Assembly: GCA_025210805.1 (NCBI GenBank)
Contig: JAOAQX010000005.1
Location: 124,001 to 188,000, forward strand
DNA: 64,000 bases
Source: Flavobacteriales bacterium
Lineage (GTDB): Bacteria; Bacteroidota; Bacteroidia; Flavobacteriales; CAJXXR01
Direction of reading: 5' to 3'
This document shows, piece by piece, positions 34,257 to 42,216 of this stretch; positions within the stretch are counted from its first letter, which is position 1; each line of letters begins with the position of its first letter. The notes below the pieces were generated by a model. The model did not search any database, had not been told where the DNA came from, and saw nothing but the letters and a program-made list of their open reading frames with translations. The translations under genes were made by a program, and so were the position numbers.

Positions 34257-36257
34257 ATGCTACTCAATCGCACTTTACTAGTTGTTTTTGTACTATTAGG
34301 AATGTCTAGTAATCTATTTTCTCAGGTGGGCATAGGGACAAATAGTCCACACGCTTCTTCTGTTTTAGAAGTATCTTCTTCTAACAAAGGTTTTTTACCA
34401 CCCAGACTAACCGAAGCAGAAAGACAGGCTATTACTGATCCTGCAACTGGATTACTTATTTACAACAAAAATATCAATTGTTTAGAGGTCTTTACAGGAT
34501 CCACAGGAAATAGTGATAGTGATTGGAAAAGTCTTTGCTCTTCTGGTGCAGGAACGCCAGGAACAGGAGGAGGAATTGTGACAGATTCACCAGATAGAGA
34601 AAATGGTAGTGTAAGTATTTCTACCCAGACTTGTTTTGATATTGCAGAATCTAATGATTTTGCAAATGGTTGTGGGTCCTTAAGTTCAAGAACAGCAAGC
34701 AAAGCAGATTTTGCCCAGCAAACCACTTACGAACAAACATTAACCATTTCAACAAATACAGCTGTGTCTAATTTAGTTTTGGCTGTTTATAACTCTAATG
34801 GAAATCCTATTACAGCTGTTTCTCAACCTGTTTTGACCAGTCTAGATGCAACAGGAGCAAACTCTTCTACAACGGCTACTATTACCTATAATCAAAACCT
34901 TAATACAGATGCCAATGGATTAAGCACTTCTGATGCTTATACAGCAACCATTTTTTTGACTTACGAAGAGAATGGAAAAACAAAGCGTTCTGAGTTAAAC
35001 ATTACAGTACAGGATTGTGAGTGTTCAAAAGATTTTGCTAGCGATCAAGCAAATTATACTTCTGTTTTTCTAAATAATAAAGGGGAAGTATTTACTGCTG
35101 GGAGAAATGTATCTACTTTAGCTGCAGGTAGAGATATTAGTACGAATGCTTATTTATCTGATTTTGAGAAAATTGACATAAGAGATGAGTTTAATAATAA
35201 AGTATTTATTAGCAATATAGCCACAGGAGCTAATCATTCTATAGCAGTATCCAATAAAGGGAAATTATATGGATTTGGAAGTAATGGAAGTTATAAACTC
35301 GGTCTAGGTGATTTAGCAAATTACCCTATAAAATTATGTGGAATTCCACTAAATGAAAGAGTTGTGGATATTTCTCTCGCACCCTATCACTCCTATGTTC
35401 TTACTCATAACAACAAAATATATAGAACTGGTGGAGTCGGTACATCATCTACAGGAGAAATGAGTAAAGGTGTAAATGTTGGAATCGGTATGTTTAAATA
35501 TTTAGATTTAAGTGACACGGTCTATACTAATCAAAATGGAGGAGTTACTCCAATTCCAATTGATGTGGAAATAGCCGAAAGAAAGTCGTTTTTTATAGAT
35601 TCTAATGGTAAACTTTGGACTACCGGAGAATATAGAAATGGTGCAACAGGTTTAGGATCAATATCAAGTTCTGGAGGTATTAATAATTTCAAAAAGATAA
35701 TGACAGGTTTTCCAGTAAATTATCAAGTTGCTAAAATTGATGCTTCTCGTGCTTTGACCTTGGTAGTATTAACGGATGGAACAATTTATATATCTGGTGA
35801 GGTTGATAGAGGTATACAAAATCATAGTTCTTCTAATTCTTATGTATCTACTTTTGAACCCTTGATTATTGATGGTGATATGGTAGGGAATACTTCTGGA
35901 ATAAAGCTAGTAAGAATTTTAGGTGGTGGAAATTCACATTCAGGAATAATGATTCTTACCAATGATAACAAACTATATGTAAGAGGATATTTTACAGGAT
36001 ATCAATCAGGATATGCAGCACAACAGTTAAATGATTTTAAAGAAGTTGATCTTTCTATATTAAGTGGACGAATTATAAAAACCATTAAAATAACAGCTAG
36101 AACAACTAGTCTTATTACAACAGATGGGAAAATATATACAGCTGGAAGAAATTTGTATTACAATCTACTTAATACAAATACAAATACCAATCTCTATAAT
36201 TACACCTACAAAGAAGCTAATCTTCCCAATGCTTTGAACAACATATGGGTTAATTAA
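34257..36257 (+). CDS. Surface protein with RCC1-like propeller
   Basis: Exported protein of 666 residues. The ATG at 34257 gives a signal peptide ending NLFSQ, whereas the open frame from 34212 would put 15 polar residues before it. The mature N-terminus VGIGTNSPHASSVLEVSS and NKGFLPPRLTEAERQAI is a module common in Bacteroidota surface and tail-fibre-like proteins. It is shared with the protein at 37807-40596. A linker and two Ig-like segments follow. From about residue 280, seven blades with the V/L-Y-x-x-G pattern appear (VFTAGRNVS, LYGFGSNGSYKLGLGD, LWTTGEYRNGATGLGS, IYISGEVD, LYVRGYFTG, IYTAGRN), an RCC1-type propeller. No type IX sorting tail is seen at the end (LPNALNNIWVN). Confidence 0.8.
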   Translation: MLLNRTLLVVFVLLGMSSNLFSQVGIGTNSPHASSVLEVSSSNKGFLPPRLTEAERQAITDPATGLLIYNKNINCLEVFTGSTGNSDSDWKSLCSSGAGTPGTGGGIVTDSPDRENGSVSISTQTCFDIAESNDFANGCGSLSSRTASKADFAQQTTYEQTLTISTNTAVSNLVLAVYNSNGNPITAVSQPVLTSLDATGANSSTTATITYNQNLNTDANGLSTSDAYTATIFLTYEENGKTKRSELNITVQDCECSKDFASDQANYTSVFLNNKGEVFTAGRNVSTLAAGRDISTNAYLSDFEKIDIRDEFNNKVFISNIATGANHSIAVSNKGKLYGFGSNGSYKLGLGDLANYPIKLCGIPLNERVVDISLAPYHSYVLTHNNKIYRTGGVGTSSTGEMSKGVNVGIGMFKYLDLSDTVYTNQNGGVTPIPIDVEIAERKSFFIDSNGKLWTTGEYRNGATGLGSISSSGGINNFKKIMTGFPVNYQVAKIDASRALTLVVLTDGTIYISGEVDRGIQNHSSSNSYVSTFEPLIIDGDMVGNTSGIKLVRILGGGNSHSGIMILTNDNKLYVRGYFTGYQSGYAAQQLNDFKEVDLSILSGRIIKTIKITARTTSLITTDGKIYTAGRNLYYNLLNTNTNTNLYNYTYKEANLPNALNNIWVN

Positions 36258-36286
36258 CACGGTTTACTTTTTATATCAATGCCTAT

Positions 36287-36327
36287 AATCCCTTAGCCTA
36301 TTTTGAATAGGGTAGGGGATTTTTTTT
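36287..36327 (+). terminator. Terminator after the RCC1-like gene
   Basis: AATCCC..GCCTATT and AATAGGGTAGGGGATT form a long stem with small bulges around TTG, followed by eight T residues. Confidence 0.85.
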
Positions 36328-36387
36328 GAGAAATAGTATTGTTTTTTTAAAACCTATAATACTGATTATGCTAAAAACACTAACCTT

Positions 36388-36435
36388 ATACCGCTTACTC
36401 GTTCAATACTCACAAATTCACTTGATTCATAATTG
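36388..36435. repeat. Family B repeat, partial copy upstream of the Rpn-like gene
   Basis: Starts ATACCGCTTACTCGTTCAAT and CTCACAAATTCACTTGATTC, matching the start of the complete copy at 37569-37673 in the same orientation. The two copies bracket the nuclease gene. Confidence 0.5.
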
Positions 36436-36548
36436 ATTTTTAACAAAATAGTGGTATTGCACCAATAAGCAAATCAACAACCATAGACAATACAATCTTC
36501 TTAAAAAGACTTACCTTTGCAATAATAAAATAGATTAGAAGACTCATT

Positions 36549-37442
36549 ATGACAGGATTTGAAGAAAAATATATCAATCCTTTTACAGACTTTGGATTTA
36601 AGAAATTGTTTGGTGAAGAACCCAACAAGGATTTGTTGTTGGATTTTCTGAATGAACTTTTAAAAGAGAAAGAAGGAAATATAAAGTCCATAACGTATTT
36701 AAAAAATGAACATGTGGGACGTCTTGAATCTGATAGACGAGCTATTTTTGATATTTATTGTGAAAATGAAAAAGGGGAGAAATTTATTGTAGAGATTCAA
36801 AAGACAAAACAGAATTTCTTTAAGGATAGAACGGTCTATTATTCCACTTTTCCCATCCAAGAACAAGCCAAGAAATTGACTTGGGATTTTAGTCTAAAAG
36901 GAGTTTATACTATAGCCATTTTAGATTTTATCTTTGATGAGAATAAGAACAACCCAGATAAATATCGCTATGATGTAATGCTCACGGATATAGAAACCAA
37001 GGAGGTGTTTTATGATAAGCTGACTTTTATCTATCTTGAAATGCCCAAGTTCAATAAAACAATTGATGAATTAGAAACGCAATTTGAGAAATGGCTCTAT
37101 GTTTTGAGGAATTTACCGAATCTACAAAAACGCCCTGATAAACTACAAGAAAAAGTTTTTGCTCATCTTTTTGAAGTGGCAGAGGTGGCGAAATTGTCAA
37201 AAAAGGAACTGATGTATTATGAAGATAGCATGAAAGTCTATCGAGATTTAGAAAATTCTTTGGAAACTAAATACATGGAAGGTAAATTGGAGGGTAAGGC
37301 CGAAGGAATTGAACAAGGAATCGAGCAGAAGAATATTGATATTGTTTTAAACTCATTTAAATTAGGTCTTGATATATCAATCATTCAAAAACTAACGGGT
37401 TTGACCGAAGAAGAAATAAAAAGAATTCTAGAAGAACAATAG
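36549..37442 (+). CDS. Rpn family recombination-promoting nuclease / PD-(D/E)XK transposase-like protein
   Basis: Protein of 297 residues of the Rpn (PDDEXK_2) family, DNA endonucleases that promote RecA-independent recombination and are often spread horizontally. It starts INPFTDFGFKKLFGEEPNKDLLLDFLN, the family hallmark. The nuclease core is IFDIYCENEKGEKFIVEIQK, with D and ExQ forming the metal site, followed by RTVYYSTFPI. The C-terminus has a repetitive GKLEGKAEGIEQGIEQKN linker and an HTH-like LDISIIQKLTGLTEEEIKRIL, as in long Rpn proteins. It is flanked by family B repeats. Confidence 0.88.
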   Translation: MTGFEEKYINPFTDFGFKKLFGEEPNKDLLLDFLNELLKEKEGNIKSITYLKNEHVGRLESDRRAIFDIYCENEKGEKFIVEIQKTKQNFFKDRTVYYSTFPIQEQAKKLTWDFSLKGVYTIAILDFIFDENKNNPDKYRYDVMLTDIETKEVFYDKLTFIYLEMPKFNKTIDELETQFEKWLYVLRNLPNLQKRPDKLQEKVFAHLFEVAEVAKLSKKELMYYEDSMKVYRDLENSLETKYMEGKLEGKAEGIEQGIEQKNIDIVLNSFKLGLDISIIQKLTGLTEEEIKRILEEQ

Positions 37443-37493
37443 TATATTCTATTTGATAGCAAGAGAAAAAAAGCAAATTTGTTGGCAATGGTT

Positions 37494-37515
37494 TTGATAA
37501 TCATTGCCCTTTTTG
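37494..37515 (+). terminator. Terminator after the Rpn-like gene
   Basis: GGCAATG and CATTGCC form a 7-bp stem around an 11-base loop, followed by CTTTTTG. Confidence 0.65.
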
Positions 37516-37568
37516 GGTCTTATCACAAGCTATCTCAAACACACCGAAAATCGTTAAAGCTAATTTCT

Positions 37569-37673
37569 ATACCGAATACTTGCTCAATGCGCACTTATAG
37601 CATTTCGTTCATTAGTATGTATTCAAAATGTATCGGAATTATATGGCGAGTAAATTAATACTATAAATGGTAT
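37569..37673. repeat. Family B repeat, complete copy
   Basis: A 105-bp element with ends ATACC and GGTAT. It aligns along its whole length with the reverse complement of 52297-52404 (ACTTG..CACTTAT..TTCAT..ATGTATCGG..ATTA..GAGTAAATTAA..TAAATGGTAT). It is non-coding, lies downstream of the Rpn-like gene, and is in the same orientation as the partial copy upstream of it. Confidence 0.75.
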
Positions 37674-37695
37674 AAAAACTCTTTTGGTTTAAGTC

Positions 37696-37740
37696 AAAAA
37701 AATACCAGAAGAAGAATAAATTAATTCCTCAACTGGTATT
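37696..37740 (-). terminator. Terminator of the 16-residue-repeat protein gene
   Basis: On the minus strand, AATACCAG and CTGGTATT enclose a loop of about 24 bases and are followed by TTTTTG. It lies 67 bases after the stop codon of the gene. Confidence 0.75.
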
Positions 37741-37806
37741 GGGTAGGTTTAATAAATCTATAAGAAGATGTAGTATCTTGTTTTTTACATTTTTAATTAA
37801 GATTTC

Positions 37807-40596
37807 TTATTGATTGATTTTGTACCAAATATTATTATAAAATGCGTAGGTATAGAACTGAAAGGCTACAGGAATAGAATTAGTAGTGGCTCCCCCCTCA
37901 AAGGTGATTCCAGCACCAGACGTTGTAATAGTCACGTTGTTTCCACCTGCAATTTTCTTTATTGTAACAGTCTGTCCGTTTTGTGGAGTTTCAAGTAGGG
38001 TAATGTTTAATGCAGCTGTTGCATCAGCTAGAACTATTTCATCACTTGCGGTCATAGTATAATCAGCTGTTTTGCTAGTAATAGCTTTTACATTCCCAGA
38101 AAATGCTTTGGAAACATTTCCATTTGCGTCAATGGCTAATGTATTTCCTGTTCCAGTTAGATTTCTAATTCTAATATTATCATTATTGGCATCGATATCT
38201 AAAGGTTTTGAAGGAGTTGGTATATTTATACCTGTATTACCATTTTCTAGAACAATGATTCTATTGTTTAGATTGATTTGATTGTTTCCTGCAATGTCAG
38301 GTAGAGTAAGATTTCTTCCAATAATAATATTGTTGTCTCCTGTAAGTGCTTGGTTTAAACCTTCTCCAATAAAAATATTATTATCCCCTTCGTTTTCTTG
38401 CCCAGCACTTTGACCAATAGCAATTACATCATTACCAGTATTATTTTGTGCAGCAAAATATCCTATAGAATTTAAGTATTCACCTTTGTTCTTTTCACCT
38501 GAATGTCCACCAATGGCTATTACATCTCTTGCTGTATTACTATCTGCTGCCAGTTCTCCGAAGGCATTAAGTCTATCACCCGTGTTTCCTCTAGCAGTTT
38601 GATAACCAATTGTTGAAGATTTTACCCCTTGATTACCTTGTCCTGCAAAATATCCCAAAGCAATCAACTGGTGGGCTGTGTTATTCAAAGCTGATGATGC
38701 TCCAATGGCAACAACATTATTCCCTCTATTGTTTTTTGCAGTACTATTACCGAGAGCTGAGACACCAGAACCAATGTTGTTTTGTAGAGCTTCGTATCCT
38801 AGTCCATTTACATTTGTACCTGTATTATTTTGTCCTGCTACTCGCCCAATTAGGTTTGCCATATCACCTGTATTTTCTTTACCTGCTTCCAAACCGATGG
38901 ATGTTACAAAGGATCCTGTATTGTTCTGTCCTGCAAGATTTCCAATGAAATTGCTGTGATTACCTCCATTATTGTTTTCACCAGCTTTAGATCCAAAGGC
39001 ATTTACATAGGAAGAATTTTTGTTATTGGAACCAGCTTCCATCCCAAAAGCATTAAGGTGAGAGCTTCTATTGCTATCGGCAGCATACCTACCAAAGGCA
39101 TTTACATTCTCTCCTGTATTATCCATTGCAGAAAAAGATCCCATAGCATTTAGATAATTTCCTTCATTATTAGAAGCTACAGAATATCCTAAAACATTGA
39201 TATAGTCACCACTATTATTGCCTGCCGAGTTATGACCAATTGTGGTTACGAATTCACCAATATTTGTGTCTCCAGCTTGTCCACCTATAGCATTTAGGTA
39301 GCGTCCAGTATTTCGGTTTGCTGTATAATTACCAATAGCAACCACATCATCCGCTCTATTTACTGATCCTACATTAGCTCCTAATAACACTGTTCGATTT
39401 CCCGTATTCGCTACACCTGCACTTATTCCCATGGCATGGACATATTCGCCTGTATTGTTTTGAAGAGCTCTATATCCTATTCCAACATTATACCCTGTAT
39501 TCGCATATTCACCTGACTGATTTCCCATAAATATATTGTGGGTACCACTATTATTACTTCCTGCTAGCTGTCCTAATGCGATTAAATTTGAACCTCTATT
39601 AGAGTCAGCAGTACTGTTACCAATAGCAATCACTTCATTTTGATTATTCACTAAAGCAGAATTCGTTCCCAATGCAACTACATTATTTCCATTATTATTT
39701 CTAGCAGCAGAAACACCTATTGCAACTATTTTTTCACCAGTTTGGTGCATCCCAGCATATCTACCTAATAAATTTGCATCATCTCCGCTATTGTATTTTC
39801 CTGTCTGATACCCTATCGCTGTTAAATAATTAGCTGAATTATTAATTTTACCAGCTTGCCTACCAATAGCGATTATTCGATCACCAGTATTTGAATCAGC
39901 TGCCTCTATTCCAATTGCGTTAATATAGTCTCCAGTATTGTTTCCAGCGGCTTTGTTTCCAAATGCATTGATATAGTTTCCACTATTGTTTGCAGCTGAA
40001 TAAGCACCCAAGGCATTTACATTATGTCCATTACTATTTTGAACTGCTTGATATCCAAATCCATTTATATGAGTTTGACTGTTGTTTTGACCAGCTTGAT
40101 ATCCTAAGAAATTAACATTATTTTGATCATTTTCTTTTCCAGCTTGATACCCAATATTGATTTGATTACTTCCATCCGAGTTGTTTCCAGCTTCAAAACC
40201 AATGTTTACTTTGTTGTTTCCTGAAGTACCAGGTGTGGTTGTATGTGTATAATAGTTAGGTTGATTTACAGAGCTTCCATCCACATAATTCAAAAATTTT
40301 GTTGAATTACCTGTAGTTATTGGAACCCATTTGCTTCCATCCCAGAAATAGAAGCCTTCTGCTACATCATTTATTGTTTGGGTATTATATATTAATAAAC
40401 TTTTCATTGGAGATGCAACGGGTGCAGCTGTTGTTGTATTTGTTAAAGCAATTCTAGGAATTAAAATACCTTTATCATTGGCAGAAATATCTAATCTCGC
40501 AGATGAGTTTGGTGAAGTTGTTCCTATACCCACTTGAGAAAATGAGTGATACGAATAACTAATCAGTAGTATGGTCAGTAATGCAATTTTTTTCAT
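37807..40596 (-). CDS. Large surface protein with about 40 repeats of 16 residues (beta-solenoid/beta-roll)
   Basis: Exported protein of 929 residues. The ATG at 40596 gives a signal peptide ending HSFSQ; the frame is open 14 codons further up. The N-terminal module VGIGTTSPNSSARLDIS and NDKGILIPRIALT is shared with the protein at 34257. Residues about 127-770 consist of roughly 40 units of 16 residues with pattern N-[YVI]-[VIL]-[NTI]-[AF]-[IFL]-G-x-x-[AS]-[AG]-x-x-N-[TN]-G, for example YINAIGIEAADSNTGD and FVTTIGHNSAGNNSGD. Regular hydrophobic/Gly/Asn positions predict a beta-solenoid or YadA-head-like roll. The end (TADYTMTASDEIVLADATAA, GGNNVTITTSGAGITF, NNIWYKINQ) is like phage tail-fibre C-termini. 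There is no type IX sorting tail. Confidence 0.85.
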   Translation of the reverse strand: MKKIALLTILLISYSYHSFSQVGIGTTSPNSSARLDISANDKGILIPRIALTNTTTAAPVASPMKSLLIYNTQTINDVAEGFYFWDGSKWVPITTGNSTKFLNYVDGSSVNQPNYYTHTTTPGTSGNNKVNIGFEAGNNSDGSNQINIGYQAGKENDQNNVNFLGYQAGQNNSQTHINGFGYQAVQNSNGHNVNALGAYSAANNSGNYINAFGNKAAGNNTGDYINAIGIEAADSNTGDRIIAIGRQAGKINNSANYLTAIGYQTGKYNSGDDANLLGRYAGMHQTGEKIVAIGVSAARNNNGNNVVALGTNSALVNNQNEVIAIGNSTADSNRGSNLIALGQLAGSNNSGTHNIFMGNQSGEYANTGYNVGIGYRALQNNTGEYVHAMGISAGVANTGNRTVLLGANVGSVNRADDVVAIGNYTANRNTGRYLNAIGGQAGDTNIGEFVTTIGHNSAGNNSGDYINVLGYSVASNNEGNYLNAMGSFSAMDNTGENVNAFGRYAADSNRSSHLNAFGMEAGSNNKNSSYVNAFGSKAGENNNGGNHSNFIGNLAGQNNTGSFVTSIGLEAGKENTGDMANLIGRVAGQNNTGTNVNGLGYEALQNNIGSGVSALGNSTAKNNRGNNVVAIGASSALNNTAHQLIALGYFAGQGNQGVKSSTIGYQTARGNTGDRLNAFGELAADSNTARDVIAIGGHSGEKNKGEYLNSIGYFAAQNNTGNDVIAIGQSAGQENEGDNNIFIGEGLNQALTGDNNIIIGRNLTLPDIAGNNQINLNNRIIVLENGNTGINIPTPSKPLDIDANNDNIRIRNLTGTGNTLAIDANGNVSKAFSGNVKAITSKTADYTMTASDEIVLADATAALNITLLETPQNGQTVTIKKIAGGNNVTITTSGAGITFEGGATTNSIPVAFQFYTYAFYNNIWYKINQ
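38290..40220 (-). repeat. Coding array of about 40 units of 48 bp
   Basis: DNA for the 16-residue units, nearly all 48 bp in period, with a few units of 17 residues. Units are strongly diverged from each other at DNA level while the periodic Gly, Ala, Asn and hydrophobic positions are kept. Antisense ORFs in this interval are by-products of the repetitive composition. Confidence 0.85.
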
Positions 40597-40730
40597 GATA
40601 ACATTTGATTTGTTTAAGCGCCAAAAATATTGCATCATGTCTTTGTTTATATATACATAAATTAGGAATGGCTGATTTAAGTATTCGAAAAGTCAAATTA
40701 AGATACAAACAAGTATAGAGTTATTAATCA

Positions 40731-40768
40731 AAAAGAGGTTACCTTTCATAAGAAAAAGATAACCTCTA
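40731..40768 (-). terminator. Terminator upstream of the repeat-protein gene
   Basis: On the minus strand, AGAGGTTA pairs with TAACCTCT (with an inner CTTT/AAAG extension) and is followed by TTTTTG. It lies 135 bases upstream of the repeat-protein start and directly after a 31-codon ORF, so it ends a short transcript or acts as an attenuator. Confidence 0.6.
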
Positions 40769-40787
40769 AACAAAAAATAAAATAGTT

Positions 40788-40883
40788 TTACTCAGGAACC
40801 AATAATAGTATATCGCACAAAAACCGTTTTAGTATCCAAAGTGAGTAAAGTTCTTCAAAGGGTGCAACTATATTCCTCAACAT
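40788..40883 (-). CDS. Possible 31-residue small protein or leader peptide
   Basis: An ATG at 40883 opens 31 codons (MLRNIVAPFEELYSLW..., ending CDILLLVPE) before a TAA at 40788-40790; a terminator follows after 20 bases. The peptide is half hydrophobic and could be a membrane peptide or a leader. There is no homology evidence and no clear ribosome-binding site. The only support is its tight position before the terminator. Confidence 0.25.
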   Translation of the reverse strand: MLRNIVAPFEELYSLWILKRFLCDILLLVPE

Positions 40884-41151
40884 TTATATTCGTTAAATGA
40901 AAATATATCTTTGAATTGTTGTAAAAGTAGTTTTTCAATTTAATATGTGGATATAAATTCTCCTTAAAGATTAAAATGAGTCTTAAACTGGTTTTTAAAA
41001 GCTATCAACTGAACTTTCTGCTCGTAATAGACCAATAAATGACCGATAAGAGTCAGTTTTTTTAATGTATCATAACGCTATATTTTCAGATGTGAAACAA
41101 AAAAGCCTCTAATATATCACGCATCATAGTTCAATACCCTATTTTTGTACC

Positions 41152-42216
41152 ATGAATGCATCCTCAAAAAAATACGATTGCTTGATTATTGGGCAAGGAG
41201 TTGCTGGAACTTTGCTGGCTTTAGAACTCATAAAAAGAAATAAAAAGGTTTTGGTGATTGATCAACCAAGGCTTTCTGTTTCTAGTTCTGTGGCACCAGG
41301 TATGTATAATCCATTGGTCTTAAAAAGGTATACCTTAGCTTGGAAAGCTCCCGAGCTATTGGAAGGACTCGAAACGTATTATAGAGATATTGAAAAACGA
41401 ATATCTGTTCGTTTTTTGGAAGAAAAAAGAATAGCAAGAAAGTTTCATAATACCAAGGAAGCAGAACTTTGGCTTGAAAAATCGGATCAGTTATCTTTAG
41501 AGCCATTTATGCAACCCAATATTGAAACCAACCAGAACAACCAAATTGATGCAGAATTCGGTCTTGGCTTTGTAAAGAAAACAGGAAGAGTGAATTTACC
41601 TAAATTGCTCAGTGCATCAAGATTTTTTTTAAAAGAAAACGAAGCATTGGAAGAACAACAGTTTCATTATGAAAATTTGTTGTGGGAAAATGATTCTTGG
41701 AACTATCAAAATATCTGTGCTCAACACATTATTTTCTCAGAAGGCTACTACCTTTCTAATAATCCTTATTTTAAGGAACTTCCATTAATGGGTACAAAAG
41801 GGGAGTTAATGACAATAAAAGCACCGAACTTACAATTGGATTTCACGATCAAGTCCGGAATATTTTTAATGCCTTTAGGCGAAGATTTATATAGAGTAGG
41901 TGCTACATTTAATTGGGAAGAAAAAGATTTTGTCCCAACAGAGAAAGGGCAAGAAGAACTGCAAACAAAGCTTCAAAAAATTATCAAATGTGATTTTGAG
42001 ATTGTTTCTCAAGAGGCTGGAATTCGTCCTACGGTGAAAGACAGAAGACCTTTATTGGGTTCGCATCAAGAACAAAAAAATATGCATATTCTTAACGGGA
42101 TGGGAACCAGAGGTGTGATGCTTGCTCCCAAAGCAGTAGAAATGCTGATCAATTTTATTTTAGAAGAAAAAGAACTAGACCCTGAGTGGGATATAAAACG
42201 ATTTTACAAATGCTAG
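41152..42216 (+). CDS. FAD-dependent oxidoreductase (D-amino acid oxidase family)
   Basis: Flavoprotein of 354 residues of the DAO superfamily. It has an N-terminal Rossmann motif DCLIIGQGVAGTLLALEL, the acidic end of strand 2 (VLVIDQ), a SSVAPGMYNPLVLKRY segment in place of the usual SxxxxG loop, and the C-terminal FAD site ILNGMGTRGVMLAPKAVEML with the AGIRPTVKDRRPLLG strand typical of the family. Substrate is unknown; a cytoplasmic amine or amino acid oxidase/dehydrogenase is expected. The next gene (ABC-F) begins inside its last codons, so the two are translationally coupled. Confidence 0.85.
   Translation: MNASSKKYDCLIIGQGVAGTLLALELIKRNKKVLVIDQPRLSVSSSVAPGMYNPLVLKRYTLAWKAPELLEGLETYYRDIEKRISVRFLEEKRIARKFHNTKEAELWLEKSDQLSLEPFMQPNIETNQNNQIDAEFGLGFVKKTGRVNLPKLLSASRFFLKENEALEEQQFHYENLLWENDSWNYQNICAQHIIFSEGYYLSNNPYFKELPLMGTKGELMTIKAPNLQLDFTIKSGIFLMPLGEDLYRVGATFNWEEKDFVPTEKGQEELQTKLQKIIKCDFEIVSQEAGIRPTVKDRRPLLGSHQEQKNMHILNGMGTRGVMLAPKAVEMLINFILEEKELDPEWDIKRFYKC

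Larger units (their letters stand above)
40597..41151. other. Divergent intergenic region with small ORF and hairpin
   Basis: 555 bases between the repeat protein and the oxidoreductase gene. Apart from the minus-strand 31-codon ORF and terminator listed separately, no gene is seen. A TATTTTTG box at 41140-41147 fits a -7 element, but only four bases separate it from the ATG at 41152. If it is used, the oxidoreductase message would be nearly leaderless. Confidence 0.5.

Noticed and set aside
38610-38959. Antisense ORFs within the 16-residue-repeat gene
   Set aside because: They arise from the periodic composition of the coding array; the sense frame has a signal peptide, regular repeats and a terminator.
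37807-40596. Interpretation as a prophage tail-fibre gene
   Set aside because: Its C-terminus is tail-fibre-like, but there are no capsid, terminase, tail or lysis genes nearby and it has a Sec signal peptide, which favours a cellular surface protein.
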